Shown here piece after piece: positions 49,567 through 57,719 of a stretch of 64,000 bases of DNA (position 1 is the stretch's first letter; every line of letters starts with the position of its first letter). The position numbers and the translations under genes were made by a program. The stretch comes from Lutacidiplasma sp049802875 (GTDB taxonomy: Archaea; Thermoplasmatota; Thermoplasmata; Lutacidiplasmatales; UBA184). Below the pieces are notes generated by a model, which saw nothing but the letters and a program-made list of their open reading frames with translations, was not told the DNA's origin and did not search any database. The stretch is taken from positions 1 to 64,000 of the forward strand of contig JBARNH010000018.1 in assembly GCA_049802875.1 (NCBI GenBank). Reading direction: 5' to 3'.

Positions 49567-49674
49567 GGCCGGGATGGGGTAGCTTGGCCTATCCTGGGGG
49601 ACTGTGGATCCCTCGACCCGGGTTCAAAGCGGCGCGGGGCCGAACCCCGCACCCTGAGACTCTCGGTCCCGGCC
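49567..49674 (+). tRNA. tRNA-His(GTG) with T-loop intron
   Basis: G-1 (49567) faces C73 (49674), the tRNA-His identity pair. Acceptor GCCGGGA (49568-49574) pairs with TCCCGGC (49667-49673). Anticodon loop CTGTGGA gives anticodon GTG at 49604-49606. T-stem CCGGG (49618-49622) pairs with CTCGG (49662-49666), with one G:U. Between them lie TTCAA, a 32-nt insert and CT. The insert forms hairpin GCGGGG/CCCCGC. The last D-stem pair is weak. CCA is not encoded. Confidence 0.88.
49628..49659 (+). other. T-loop intron of tRNA-His
   Basis: 32-nt insert at the same T-loop position as in the other two tRNAs. TTC of the T-loop can pair with GAG at the intron end, leaving 3-nt AAA and ACT bulges, a bulge-helix-bulge-like cleavage site. 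The register may shift by one base. Confidence 0.75.
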
Positions 49675-50553
49675 CTACGACCGCTTCGCTCGGCGGCGGG
49701 GGTGCGGTCGAGCCGCGGAAGGCTTCGCGTGCTCGATCTCGGCGAGCGCCTCGGGTAGCCCGGTCAGCGAATAGTCCGCCCACCGCGCTCCCCAGCTCTC
49801 GAGGTCCGCCGGGGTGAGGGCCCAGCCTTTCAGGGTCGAGGCTCGTCCGACGGGCACGACCCCAGGGACCGAGCCCGCGGCCTCCATATCGAATCGGGAG
49901 TCCCCGACGAGGAACACGGGTACCCCGGGATAACGCCTCCGGTATTCGGTGAGGTGCTCGCGCTTGGTCCCTTCGGCCGATCCGAGCACTTCGTCGAACC
50001 AGTAACGCAGCCCCTCACGTTCGAGCAAGAGGTCGGCCATCTCGGTCTCCGCTCCCGTCGAGACCGTAAGGGTCCAGCGCTCCGAACCGAGCCGTTTCAG
50101 GAGCTTGGGGATCTCGGGGAACGGCTTCGCCTTGGCGTAGGCTTCGGTTACTTTGCGCTGATGAAAGGTGCGGGCGGTGGTTGCCCGGAGTGGGGCCGGC
50201 GCTTCGGGGTACAACTGGGCTAGCTGGGCCTCGAACGGCATTCCCGTGGTCGCCAGGTAATGGATTCGGCCCTCGTCCGGAGGCGTTCCGAACGCCCGGA
50301 GCAGAACGTCGCCCGCGACGACACTGATCAGCGCCAGGTCGTCCAGAATGGTTCCGTCGAGATCGAAGACGACGACCCCCCGCTCCACCCCGATCGGCGG
50401 CACCTCGCCCTTCGGGCGGCCGATTCGGTGACCGACCTCGGCAAACTGGCTCGTCGAGGAGACCGCCGGGAGTTCGACCGGCTCGGACGGAATCTCTCCC
50501 GGAACGTCGGGTCGTTGACCCTCGGCTCCTCGAGAGAGCGGCGCTTCCGGCAT
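49675..50553 (-). CDS. HAD-superfamily phosphatase (subfamily IA)
   Basis: 292 residues from ATG 50553. HAD motifs: VFDLDGTILDD, TVSTGAETEMA, EGTKREHLTEY, VFLVGDSRFDMEAA. The N-terminal 55 residues are Pro/Glu-rich without homology. The start is fixed by a CTTAAAG box at 50577-50583, 24-30 bases upstream (leaderless). The frame is open further upstream but past the promoter. The stop abuts the end of tRNA-His, which is convergent. Phosphoglycolate-phosphatase-like activity is plausible. Confidence 0.8.
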   Translation of the reverse strand: MPEAPLSRGAEGQRPDVPGEIPSEPVELPAVSSTSQFAEVGHRIGRPKGEVPPIGVERGVVVFDLDGTILDDLALISVVAGDVLLRAFGTPPDEGRIHYLATTGMPFEAQLAQLYPEAPAPLRATTARTFHQRKVTEAYAKAKPFPEIPKLLKRLGSERWTLTVSTGAETEMADLLLEREGLRYWFDEVLGSAEGTKREHLTEYRRRYPGVPVFLVGDSRFDMEAAGSVPGVVPVGRASTLKGWALTPADLESWGARWADYSLTGLPEALAEIEHAKPSAARPHPRRRAKRS

Positions 50554-50576
50554 CGTTCGGTCGAGGAGAAGGGGCA

Positions 50577-50583
50577 CTTTAAG
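50577..50583 (-). promoter_or_regulatory. TATA-like box of the HAD gene
   Basis: CTTAAAG on the minus strand, 24-30 bases before the ATG at 50553. Confidence 0.5.
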
Positions 50584-50663
50584 AAGCGGAGCCGGCCGCC
50601 GCCCCTCTAATACGGGACCGGCCGTCACTCCCGCGTCGCCGGCGCCCCCGGTACGGTGAGGTC

Positions 50664-51965
50664 GTGCATCCGAGCCACGTGATTCGAGGACGGACGACCC
50701 GACTGTTGGAAGGCCGCCGGATCCTGGTCGGGGTGTCGGGGTCGATCGCCGCGGTCGAGGTCCCGAAGATCGTTCGGGAGCTGATCCGACACGGCGCCGA
50801 TGTCACCGCGGTGATGAGCCCGGAAGCGACCCGAATCCTGACCGCGGACGCGATGGAGTTCGCGACCGGCCACCTCGCGGTCGTCCAACTGACCGGCAAC
50901 GTCGAACACGTCACCCTCCTCGGGCCCGGCGAGGGCCGTGCCGACCTCTACCTCATCGCGCCCGCGACCGCGAACACGATCTCGAAGATCGCTCATGGCA
51001 TCGACGATACCCCGGTGACCTCCTGCGCATCGGTGGCGTTGGGGGGCGGGGTTCCGATCTTGCTCGCCCCGGCCATGCACGCCCATATGGGGCTCAACCC
51101 CGCGGTTCGGGAGAGTCTCGACAAACTTCGGTCGTGGGGGGTAGGGATCATCTCGGGTGCATCGGTCGAGGGGGAAGAGAAGATCGCATCGCCCGAGGAA
51201 GTCGCCGCCGCGGTCCTTCACCGGATCGCCGGAGGGCCCTGGGCCGGTCGCCGGGTCGTGGTCATCGGAGGGGCGGCGCGGGAGCACCTCGACTCGGTCC
51301 GGTCGCTGACCAACGAGAGCTCCGGAGCATCGGCGATCGCTCTCGCCACCCAGGCGTACTTCCGGGGCGCGAACGTCGAACTCTGGACCGGGGCCCTCCA
51401 AGCGGCCGTCCCTTCGTTTCTCTCCACCACCCCCTGGCAGGGAGTCCAGGACCTGCAGGCACTCGTAAGGGCTCGGCGCTCGGCGCTCGCCACCGTCGCT
51501 GCCGTTCTGGTCCCGGCCGCGCTTTCGGATTTCACCGTCGAGCGTCGCCCCGGAAAGATCTCCTCGGACGACCATCCGACGCTCTCGCTCACCCTTCACC
51601 GCGCTCCCAAGGTTCTCCCCGACCTGCGGCGGCTGGCCCCGCCGCCGGCGCGGCTGGTCGCGTTCAAGCTCCTCGCGGGGGAGGAGCCGCAACAGCTCCT
51701 AGCAGCCGCTCGAAAACTGCGCGAGGAGACCGGGGCGGACTGGGTCGTCGCGAACGATGTCGCGACGATGGGCAGCCCATCCACCGACGCGTTGATCGTG
51801 CCCGGGAGCGGCGAACCGTACTGGATCCGTGGACCTAAGCCAGAGTTCGCCGGAAAGCTTCTGGACGACCTCGGTAAGGAACTCGTAGCTCCGGCCACCG
51901 CCTCCCCGGGAGCCCCTCGCTCGCGTACCCGAGATAGGGTCCGCCATCGACTGTCGCGGCGCTGA
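50664..51965 (+). CDS. coaBC: bifunctional phosphopantothenoylcysteine decarboxylase/synthetase
   Basis: 433 residues from GTG 50664. The N-terminal CoaC flavoprotein domain has GVSGSIAAVEVPKIVRELI, NVEHVTLLG (active-site His), APATANTISKIAHG and the substrate clamp LAPAMHAHM. The C-terminal CoaB domain has VVVIGGAAREHLDSVRSLTNESSG, AALSDFTVERRPGKISS and ADWVVANDVATMG. It makes 4'-phosphopantetheine for CoA from phosphopantothenate and cysteine. In archaea the synthetase uses ATP or CTP. The last 25 residues are Arg/Ser-rich. Confidence 0.93.
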   Translation: MHPSHVIRGRTTRLLEGRRILVGVSGSIAAVEVPKIVRELIRHGADVTAVMSPEATRILTADAMEFATGHLAVVQLTGNVEHVTLLGPGEGRADLYLIAPATANTISKIAHGIDDTPVTSCASVALGGGVPILLAPAMHAHMGLNPAVRESLDKLRSWGVGIISGASVEGEEKIASPEEVAAAVLHRIAGGPWAGRRVVVIGGAAREHLDSVRSLTNESSGASAIALATQAYFRGANVELWTGALQAAVPSFLSTTPWQGVQDLQALVRARRSALATVAAVLVPAALSDFTVERRPGKISSDDHPTLSLTLHRAPKVLPDLRRLAPPPARLVAFKLLAGEEPQQLLAAARKLREETGADWVVANDVATMGSPSTDALIVPGSGEPYWIRGPKPEFAGKLLDDLGKELVAPATASPGAPRSRTRDRVRHRLSRR

Positions 51966-52013
51966 CGCGCGGGTGTTCTGAGCTCGTCTCGGGGGGCGCG
52001 TCGGGTTCGTTGT

Positions 52014-52781
52014 TCAGATCGAGTTGGTCGCGAAACCGACGACGAAGCCTACCAACAACCCGAGGTAGAGCAGTCGCTGCTTCAACCGGCTCGCTTCGGG
52101 GGTGTCGGCGGGACGGAACGCGACGCGCAGCATGGGGAGGATACAGTAGAGGATCGCCCCGATCGCGAGCGCGTCAAAGATCACGTCGAGGAGCGCGTTG
52201 TTGTAGAAGTACCCGACGATCCCGCCCGCGATCGTTGGTAGCCCCCCGATGAGGAAAAACCCGGCCAAGAGGCCGAGGCGGCGGTCATCGCGCCCGAGCA
52301 GTGGGGAAGTGATCGGAAATCCCTCCGTGACATTCTGCAAGAAGAACCCCACAAAGATCACCGAGACGAGCCCGATCGCCCCCGCTGCCCAATTGGCGCC
52401 GAAGACCAACCCCTCGGTCAGGTTCTGGAAGCCGATTGCCAGCGCGATGATGAGGGCGGTGAGGTTGGGGCTGGCGGCGGTGGTCGACCCCCGGTGTTCG
52501 CTAAAGAAGAGAACCAGAAAGCACCCGACGACCGCAATAGTGAACGCGACCGCGTATTGGGGGACTGCGATGTAGCCCGCGTTGCTGGAGTTCGAGTAGA
52601 TGATCGGCGCGACGTCGCTGAAGACGTCCGCGAGGAGGAATACCAGGATGCCGATCGCAACGGCGTTGAGGACGATCACCGTGCGCGACCGCATCGTCTT
52701 GCTGAGGACGATAGGCATCGACAGGAAGATCGAGAGGCCCATCACTGCGGAGAGGACGATGAGTTCGGGGAGGTTGGACAT
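52014..52781 (-). CDS. ZIP-family metal transporter with Gln in place of both signature His
   Basis: 255 residues with about eight membrane helices. The two ZIP metal-site helices are recognisable as ALAIGFQNLTEGLVFGA and VGFFLQNVTEGFPITS. The usual HN-x-x-EG reads QN-x-x-EG in both, so metal coordination probably differs from Zn/Fe ZIPs. A CTTAAGTA box at 52812-52819 lies 31-38 bases before the start. The 203-base region between this gene and sucC carries both promoters and no gene. Confidence 0.8.
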   Translation of the reverse strand: MSNLPELIVLSAVMGLSIFLSMPIVLSKTMRSRTVIVLNAVAIGILVFLLADVFSDVAPIIYSNSSNAGYIAVPQYAVAFTIAVVGCFLVLFFSEHRGSTTAASPNLTALIIALAIGFQNLTEGLVFGANWAAGAIGLVSVIFVGFFLQNVTEGFPITSPLLGRDDRRLGLLAGFFLIGGLPTIAGGIVGYFYNNALLDVIFDALAIGAILYCILPMLRVAFRPADTPEASRLKQRLLYLGLLVGFVVGFATNSI

Positions 52782-52947
52782 CGATTACCCGAGAGTTGCG
52801 GTACGGCGGGGTACTTAAGTCTCTCTGTGAACATCGACGGCCACTAGTTCACAACGTGAATTTTTCCCGGATCTCGACTCGGGCCCCCGGACGGGGTCTC
52901 CGCTCGGCGGCCGGAGCGGGGCGCCGGGCCCGTTCCGACCGGCGGCC

Positions 52948-52953
52948 TTAATA
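52948..52953 (+). promoter_or_regulatory. TATA-like box of sucCD
   Basis: TTAATA, 32-37 bases before the sucC ATG at 52985. A strong GGAGG lies at 52975-52979, 6-10 bases upstream of the ATG, which is unusual here because many neighbouring genes look leaderless. Confidence 0.5.
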
Positions 52954-52984
52954 GACGGTCCGCCTCGCGGCGCGGAGGATTCCA

Positions 52985-54118
52985 ATGGTCAAGCTCGCCG
53001 AGTGGCGGGGCAAGGAAGTGTTCCGAAAGTATGGCATTCCGCTCCCGAAGGGCCACGTCGCCCGATCCGCCGCGGAGGCCGAATCGCTCACGCGCGGCGG
53101 CACCGTCCCCCTCCCGTGTGTCGTGAAAGCTCAGGTCCTGTCGGGGGGCCGGGGGAAGGGCGGCGCGGTGAAGTTCGCTTCCACGCCGGAAGAGGCACGA
53201 ACTGCCGCCGAGAGCATCCTCGGACTCGAGTTCAAGGGCGAGAAGGTTCGGGAGCTACTGCTCGAAGAGAAGCTCCCGATCGCGAAGGAATTCTATCTTT
53301 CGTTAACGCTCGACCGAAGTCTCCGGCTTCCCATTGTCATCGCCAGCGCGCACGGCGGAGTGGAGATCGAGTCGGTCGACGACGCCGCGATCGAGCGCAC
53401 CCCCGTCCATCCGTTCCCGGGACTCGCCGCTTACGAGAAGCGAAGGGCAGCGCACGCGCTTGGTCTCACGGGGAAACCGGCGGCCGAGCTCGACCGCGTG
53501 CTCGACGCGCTCTGGCGTCTCTTCCTCCGCGAGGACGCCGAGCTCGTCGAGATCAACCCGCTCGCACTCGTGGGCGAGGGTCTGGTGGCGCTCGACGCCA
53601 AGGTCATCATCGAGGACGACGCGGGATTCCGCCACCCCGAGTACAACGACATCCGGGACGACCGGACCCCCCTCGAGGAGATCGCCCGGGAGAAGGGGAT
53701 CGCCTTCGTTCAACTCGATGGGAACATCGGAGTGATCGCGAACGGCGCCGGGCTGACGATGGCGACCCTGGACGTTCTCAAGGAGTTCGGGGGCAACCCG
53801 GGAATCTTCCTCGACCTCGGGGGCACCGACGATCCCAAGAAGGTCACCGAAGCGTTCCTCATGATGGCCCTCGCCCAGCCGAAGGCGGTCTTCCTGAACG
53901 TATTCGGGGGCGTCACCCGGTGCGACACCGTCGCGACCGGCTTGGTCGAGGCGATGAAGCAGGTCCCGACGGCCGACCGGTTCCCGCTGGTGGCCCGGAT
54001 CCGAGGCAACAACGAGCGGGAGGGGATCGAGATTCTTCGCGCGGCGGGAATCGTCTCCATTCCCACGCTGAAGGAGTCCGCTCAGGCTGCCGTGGCCGCG
54101 GCGGGAGGCGCGAAATGA
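52985..54118 (+). CDS. sucC: succinyl-CoA synthetase, beta subunit
   Basis: 377 residues. ATP-grasp start EWRGKEVFRKYGIPLPKG, VVKAQVLSGGRGKGGAVKF, LVEINPLALVGEG and the C-terminal NGAGLTMATLDVLKEFGGNPGIFLDLGG and LNVFGGVTRCD motifs are diagnostic. It forms succinyl-CoA or ATP/GTP with SucD in the TCA cycle. It overlaps sucD by 4 bases. Confidence 0.95.
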   Translation: MVKLAEWRGKEVFRKYGIPLPKGHVARSAAEAESLTRGGTVPLPCVVKAQVLSGGRGKGGAVKFASTPEEARTAAESILGLEFKGEKVRELLLEEKLPIAKEFYLSLTLDRSLRLPIVIASAHGGVEIESVDDAAIERTPVHPFPGLAAYEKRRAAHALGLTGKPAAELDRVLDALWRLFLREDAELVEINPLALVGEGLVALDAKVIIEDDAGFRHPEYNDIRDDRTPLEEIAREKGIAFVQLDGNIGVIANGAGLTMATLDVLKEFGGNPGIFLDLGGTDDPKKVTEAFLMMALAQPKAVFLNVFGGVTRCDTVATGLVEAMKQVPTADRFPLVARIRGNNEREGIEILRAAGIVSIPTLKESAQAAVAAAGGAK

Positions 54119-54999
54119 CCGTCCTCGTCGACGCCAACACTCGGGTCGTAGTCCAGGGGATCACCGGACACCAGGGCACGGTGCATACCCGGCAGATGAA
54201 GCAGTTCGGCACCGCGGTCGTCGCGGGGGTCACCCCGGGAAAGGCGGGGACCGAGGTCGAGGGCGTTCCCGTGTTCGACTCGGTCCGGGACGCCGTCCGC
54301 AGCACGAACGCCAATGCGTCGTGCATCTTCGTCCCCGCCCCGTATGCGAAAGATGCGCTCCTCGAGTCGGTTGACGCGGGGATCTCGCTTTCGGTCATCG
54401 TGACCGAGCACATCCCGTTCCACGACATGCTCGTGATGTACCATTACGCCCGATCGAAGAACGCCCGCATCATCGGCCCGAACTGCCCGGGGATCGCCGC
54501 CCCCGGAGCCGCGAAGGTCGGGATCATCCCGAACATCGTGTTTCGACCGGGGCGGGTCGGCGTCATCTCCCGGAGCGGCACGTTGACCTACGAGATCGTC
54601 AACGGGATCAAGGACCACGGTCTCGGCCAATCGACCTGCATCGGTCTCGGCGGCGATCCGGTGGTCGGAACGTCGTTCGTCGACGCGCTCCCCTACTTCC
54701 AGGCGGACCCCGAGACCGACGTGATCGTCATGGTCGGAGAGATCGGGGGGACCGCGGAAGAGGATGGGGCGGAGTACATCCGGCACCACGTGACCAAACC
54801 CGTCGTGGCGTACATTGCAGGTCGCAGTGCGCCACCGGGCAAGCGGATGGGACACGCGGGCGCCATCATTTCGCGCGGGCGGGGGACCGCGGAGACGAAG
54901 CTCGCGGCGCTGTCGGCCGCGGGAGCACAGGTCGCCCGTTTCCCGTACGAGATCCCTGACCTCGTCGCCGAGATCGTGGCGAAACAGGCTCGGCGATGA
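54115..54999 (+). CDS. sucD: succinyl-CoA synthetase, alpha subunit
   Basis: 294 residues. CoA-binding domain: VVVQGITGHQGTVHTRQM. IIGPNCPGIAAPG and the phospho-His loop MGHAGAIISRGRGTAETK are intact. ATG 54115 overlaps the sucC stop. It is followed by another ATGA-coupled small gene. Confidence 0.95.
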   Translation: MTVLVDANTRVVVQGITGHQGTVHTRQMKQFGTAVVAGVTPGKAGTEVEGVPVFDSVRDAVRSTNANASCIFVPAPYAKDALLESVDAGISLSVIVTEHIPFHDMLVMYHYARSKNARIIGPNCPGIAAPGAAKVGIIPNIVFRPGRVGVISRSGTLTYEIVNGIKDHGLGQSTCIGLGGDPVVGTSFVDALPYFQADPETDVIVMVGEIGGTAEEDGAEYIRHHVTKPVVAYIAGRSAPPGKRMGHAGAIISRGRGTAETKLAALSAAGAQVARFPYEIPDLVAEIVAKQARR

Positions 55000-55226
55000 G
55001 CCCCGCGACCGACCGACCGGCTCGAGCCGGCGAGGAGGCCGAGGAGCCGTGCATCGTTCCGGGGTGCGGAGCCCCGTCACTTCGGCACCTCGCGCTCACC
55101 GAGGCGCGAAAAGCATTCCCCCAACTGCCCGAGAAGGGCCGGCGCGCCCCATTGTGTCGGGACCACTACCGCGAGTGGAAGAAGGCGACGAAAGAGGCAC
55201 GCAAACTCGACCGGTTGGGCTGGTAG
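54996..55226 (+). CDS. small putative zinc-binding protein coupled to sucD
   Basis: 76 residues, ATG overlapping the sucD stop. Possible zinc ligands are C-x4-C (CIVPGC) and C-x2-H (LCRDHYREW), with a basic helix at the C-terminus (KKATKEARKLDRLGW). Family not recognised. Translational coupling suggests it is expressed with succinyl-CoA synthetase. The 176-base gap after it shows no gene. Confidence 0.6.
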   Translation: MSPATDRPARAGEEAEEPCIVPGCGAPSLRHLALTEARKAFPQLPEKGRRAPLCRDHYREWKKATKEARKLDRLGW

Positions 55227-55402
55227 ATCTCTCGCTCCACCGGTAGCCCTTGCGAGGGTGGGTAACGCCGGGTGATCGGCGAGGAGTGAAGCGGTCCCGG
55301 GTCCTCGAGGAGGACGCGGCAGGACCCGCTCACCGACCCCCCCGACGTCCGGGACCGAAGCCAAATAACCGAGCTCGGGCTCCCGGGGTCGGATTCGTCG
55401 CG

Positions 55403-56101
55403 ATGACCAGCACCGCTTGGAGGAGGGTCTCGGGCTGGGCGTTCGTGATCGGACCGATCCAGTTCGTAATCGCGACCCTCGTGGAAGGGGCGTTGATCCC
55501 GGGATACGGCCTGATCACCCACTGGATCAGCGACCTGGGGGCGCCGCCCAACAACGCCCCCCACTTTGCTCCGGGAACTTCGTTATGGTGGGTCTTCTCG
55601 GTCTCCCTGATCCTGATGGCGATCCTGATCCTGATCGGACTCGTGGGATTCCGACCGCTCCTGTGGGACCGGCGCACGGGCCAGCTCACGATCGTTCTCA
55701 TCGCGATCGTCGCGCTCGGTTGCATCGGCGTCGCCGTTTGGAATGAGGTCGACTACCTGACCCTGCATTCGATCAGCGCCCTGATCGCGTTCGGGTTGGG
55801 ATGGGTCGCGATGATCGTATTCGGAGCGTACGCCCGGAGGGATCCTCGGTGGGGACGGACGTGGGGCGCGCTGAGCGTCGTGGGCGGACTGGTGAGCGCG
55901 ATCGCACTCGCGCTTTACGTCATTCCTACGTTCGCCGGGCGCGCGAACGTTCCCAGTTGGATAGCCGCGGTCTACCCCGGTGGGTCGGAACGGGCGATCG
56001 TGGTCCCGTTAGTGATTTGGCTGGTCGCGATCGGGGCTCAGATGATTCGTGGACTCGCGGTGAAGTCGGCGATTGCCTCCGCGCCCACCCCGACTGACTG
56101 A
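55403..56101 (+). CDS. DUF998-type six-TM membrane protein
   Basis: 232 residues. About six helices; the HWISDLGAPPNNAP motif after TM1 and a second-helix start (GTSLWWVFSVSLILMA) are typical of DUF998. Function unknown. A CCAAATAAC box lies about 40 bases upstream of the ATG at 55403. Confidence 0.7.
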   Translation: MTSTAWRRVSGWAFVIGPIQFVIATLVEGALIPGYGLITHWISDLGAPPNNAPHFAPGTSLWWVFSVSLILMAILILIGLVGFRPLLWDRRTGQLTIVLIAIVALGCIGVAVWNEVDYLTLHSISALIAFGLGWVAMIVFGAYARRDPRWGRTWGALSVVGGLVSAIALALYVIPTFAGRANVPSWIAAVYPGGSERAIVVPLVIWLVAIGAQMIRGLAVKSAIASAPTPTD

Positions 56102-56239
56102 TCCCGGACCCTCGATTCGAGATCACCCAGCGTACCGGCATCTCCGACGCGGCTCGAAAGTCCGTAGGACGCCGCCGGGCGGCCAATGAACGGACGGTGA
56201 CGGAGCGGGGGTAGGGAACGAGGTGCCGTGCCACCGGAC

Positions 56240-56347
56240 TCACTGCTTGCGCATCTTCTGGGCTCGCATGCGCCGGCGCATCCGCTTCTTGCGCCACTTC
56301 CAGCGCATGTGGCCGCGCTTCTTCCAAACCCGCGAAGACCGTTTCAT
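56240..56347 (-). CDS. ribosomal protein eL41
   Basis: 35 residues; only Lys/Arg/Trp/Met-rich helix. The last 22 residues (MRWKWRKKRMRRRMRAQ... ending RKQ) match the universal eL41 peptide, usually about 25 residues. The first 13 residues (MKRSSRVWKKRGH) may be a lineage extension. An internal ATG at 56308 would give the bare 22-mer. A TTATAAA box at 56386-56392 lies 39-45 bases before ATG 56347 and supports the longer start. It is a small rRNA-bridging protein of the large subunit that is often left unannotated. Confidence 0.8.
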   Translation of the reverse strand: MKRSSRVWKKRGHMRWKWRKKRMRRRMRAQKMRKQ

Positions 56348-56385
56348 TCCACCCGCGTCCGAACGGGCGCGGGTAGGGTCGACGG

Positions 56386-56392
56386 TTTATAA
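56386..56392 (-). promoter_or_regulatory. TATA box of the eL41 gene
   Basis: TTATAAA on the minus strand, 39-45 bases before ATG 56347. A second box TTATGTA (56439-56445) faces the plus-strand gene at 56467, so the 119-base gap holds two divergent promoters. Confidence 0.6.
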
Positions 56393-56466
56393 GGCTGCCC
56401 GCCGCCGCACCGGCGAGAGCGGCCGGTCCGGCCGTCCGTTATGTACCCGCGGCCGCTCGTCGGTCC

Positions 56467-56904
56467 GTGCTGACCGCCGGAGAGCTCGAGGTCAACGTCC
56501 TCGAGTTCCGGCAGCGATCGTTCCAATTCCAACGGATCGCCTTGGTCGCGGAACGGGAGATCGCGCTGTTCTCCCGAACCGAGACCGAGACGGAGAGCCA
56601 GTTTCGCCCGAAGCTCGTGCATCTCCACCTCCTCGTGCCCGTCGAGTGGGTCGTATTCGACGAGCCGAACGACGTGCTGCTGATCGCCCGGGACGGCACG
56701 ACGCCCCCCGTGCGGCTCGCGGAGCAGGTCGTCGAGGTAGGCGCGGAGCGGACCGAGTTCCCAGAGCAGGGGATCTCGTGGAAGCGGACCGGCGGTCCCT
56801 CCGGCGCGTACGTTTACGCCCCGTCGGAGCTCGCCGACCGTCTGTTCACCGCCGAGGCCTACCGTGCGCTCGGGATTGCGTCGGGACCGGCCGCGAAGGG
56901 TTAG
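56467..56904 (+). CDS. conserved-looking protein of unknown function
   Basis: 145 residues from GTG 56467. Strand-rich and acidic (LEVNVLEFRQRSFQFQRIAL, REIALFSRTETETESQF, VHLHLLVPVEWVVFDEPND). No TM segment, Cys motif or catalytic signature is seen. The start is supported by TTATGTA 22-28 bases upstream (leaderless). It converges on the aquaporin gene. Confidence 0.6.
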   Translation: MLTAGELEVNVLEFRQRSFQFQRIALVAEREIALFSRTETETESQFRPKLVHLHLLVPVEWVVFDEPNDVLLIARDGTTPPVRLAEQVVEVGAERTEFPEQGISWKRTGGPSGAYVYAPSELADRLFTAEAYRALGIASGPAAKG

Positions 56905-57641
56905 TCCCGGAGGAATCGCTCGACCGCAGCCGCGATCAGTCCCCCGACGATCGGGGCGACCCAGAATAGCCAATCCTGTTCGATGGCCCACTGGTTGCCC
57001 GGCCAGAACGCCGACAATAGCGCCGGTGCAAAACTCCGCGCCGGGTTGATCGATGCCCCGTCGATCGGGATCGCGACCAGGTTCGTCATCAGCAGCGTGA
57101 GGGCGATGCCCACGGGCGCGAGATTCTTCGAGGTGTTGCCACCGCGCGTGGTGAACAGCGCGACGGTGACCAGGAAGAACGTGAAGAGTACCTCCAGCAA
57201 GAACACGGAGCCCCAGGCGACGCCGTAGGGGGAGCCGTTCCCGGAATATCCCTGGGCGGCGAGAGCGACCTGGCTCGAGATCGCACTCGACCAGAGGGTC
57301 GACGAGCCGTACGCGATCCCGGCGATCAACCCCACGGCAACGATCCCCCCCAATACTTCCGAAATGACGTACGCCACGGCGTCGCGCGCGCTCATCCGGC
57401 CGGCGGCCCAGGCCCCGATCGTGATCGCCGGATTGAACGAGGCACCCGATATGTCGCCGAACGCGTAGGCCAATCCGAGCACTCCCAACCCGAGCGAGAA
57501 GCTGATCAGGATCACCCGCGACAGCGGGTCGAACGAGGTGGTCAGGGTCAGAGTAAAGATCGCTGCGCCGGTGACCGAGGCGAGCAGTCCGAAGGTTCCC
57601 AGGAACTCGGCGAGACACTTCTGGCCGAGCGACCACGCCAT
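56901..57641 (-). CDS. aquaporin/MIP-family channel
   Basis: 246 residues, six TM helices plus two half-helices with intact NPA motifs (GASFNPAITIG and GASINPARSFAPA). This is the normal MIP length. Water versus glycerol selectivity is not assigned. A CTTAAC box at 57667-57672 lies 26-31 bases upstream of the start (leaderless). Confidence 0.93.
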   Translation of the reverse strand: MAWSLGQKCLAEFLGTFGLLASVTGAAIFTLTLTTSFDPLSRVILISFSLGLGVLGLAYAFGDISGASFNPAITIGAWAAGRMSARDAVAYVISEVLGGIVAVGLIAGIAYGSSTLWSSAISSQVALAAQGYSGNGSPYGVAWGSVFLLEVLFTFFLVTVALFTTRGGNTSKNLAPVGIALTLLMTNLVAIPIDGASINPARSFAPALLSAFWPGNQWAIEQDWLFWVAPIVGGLIAAAVERFLRD

Positions 57642-57719
57642 CGGCCGGCGACGAGAGTTCGAGCCTGTTAAGCCTTACGTCCGAGCCGTGGGGGGCTCCC
57701 CCCGGGGGGCATCGCGAGG

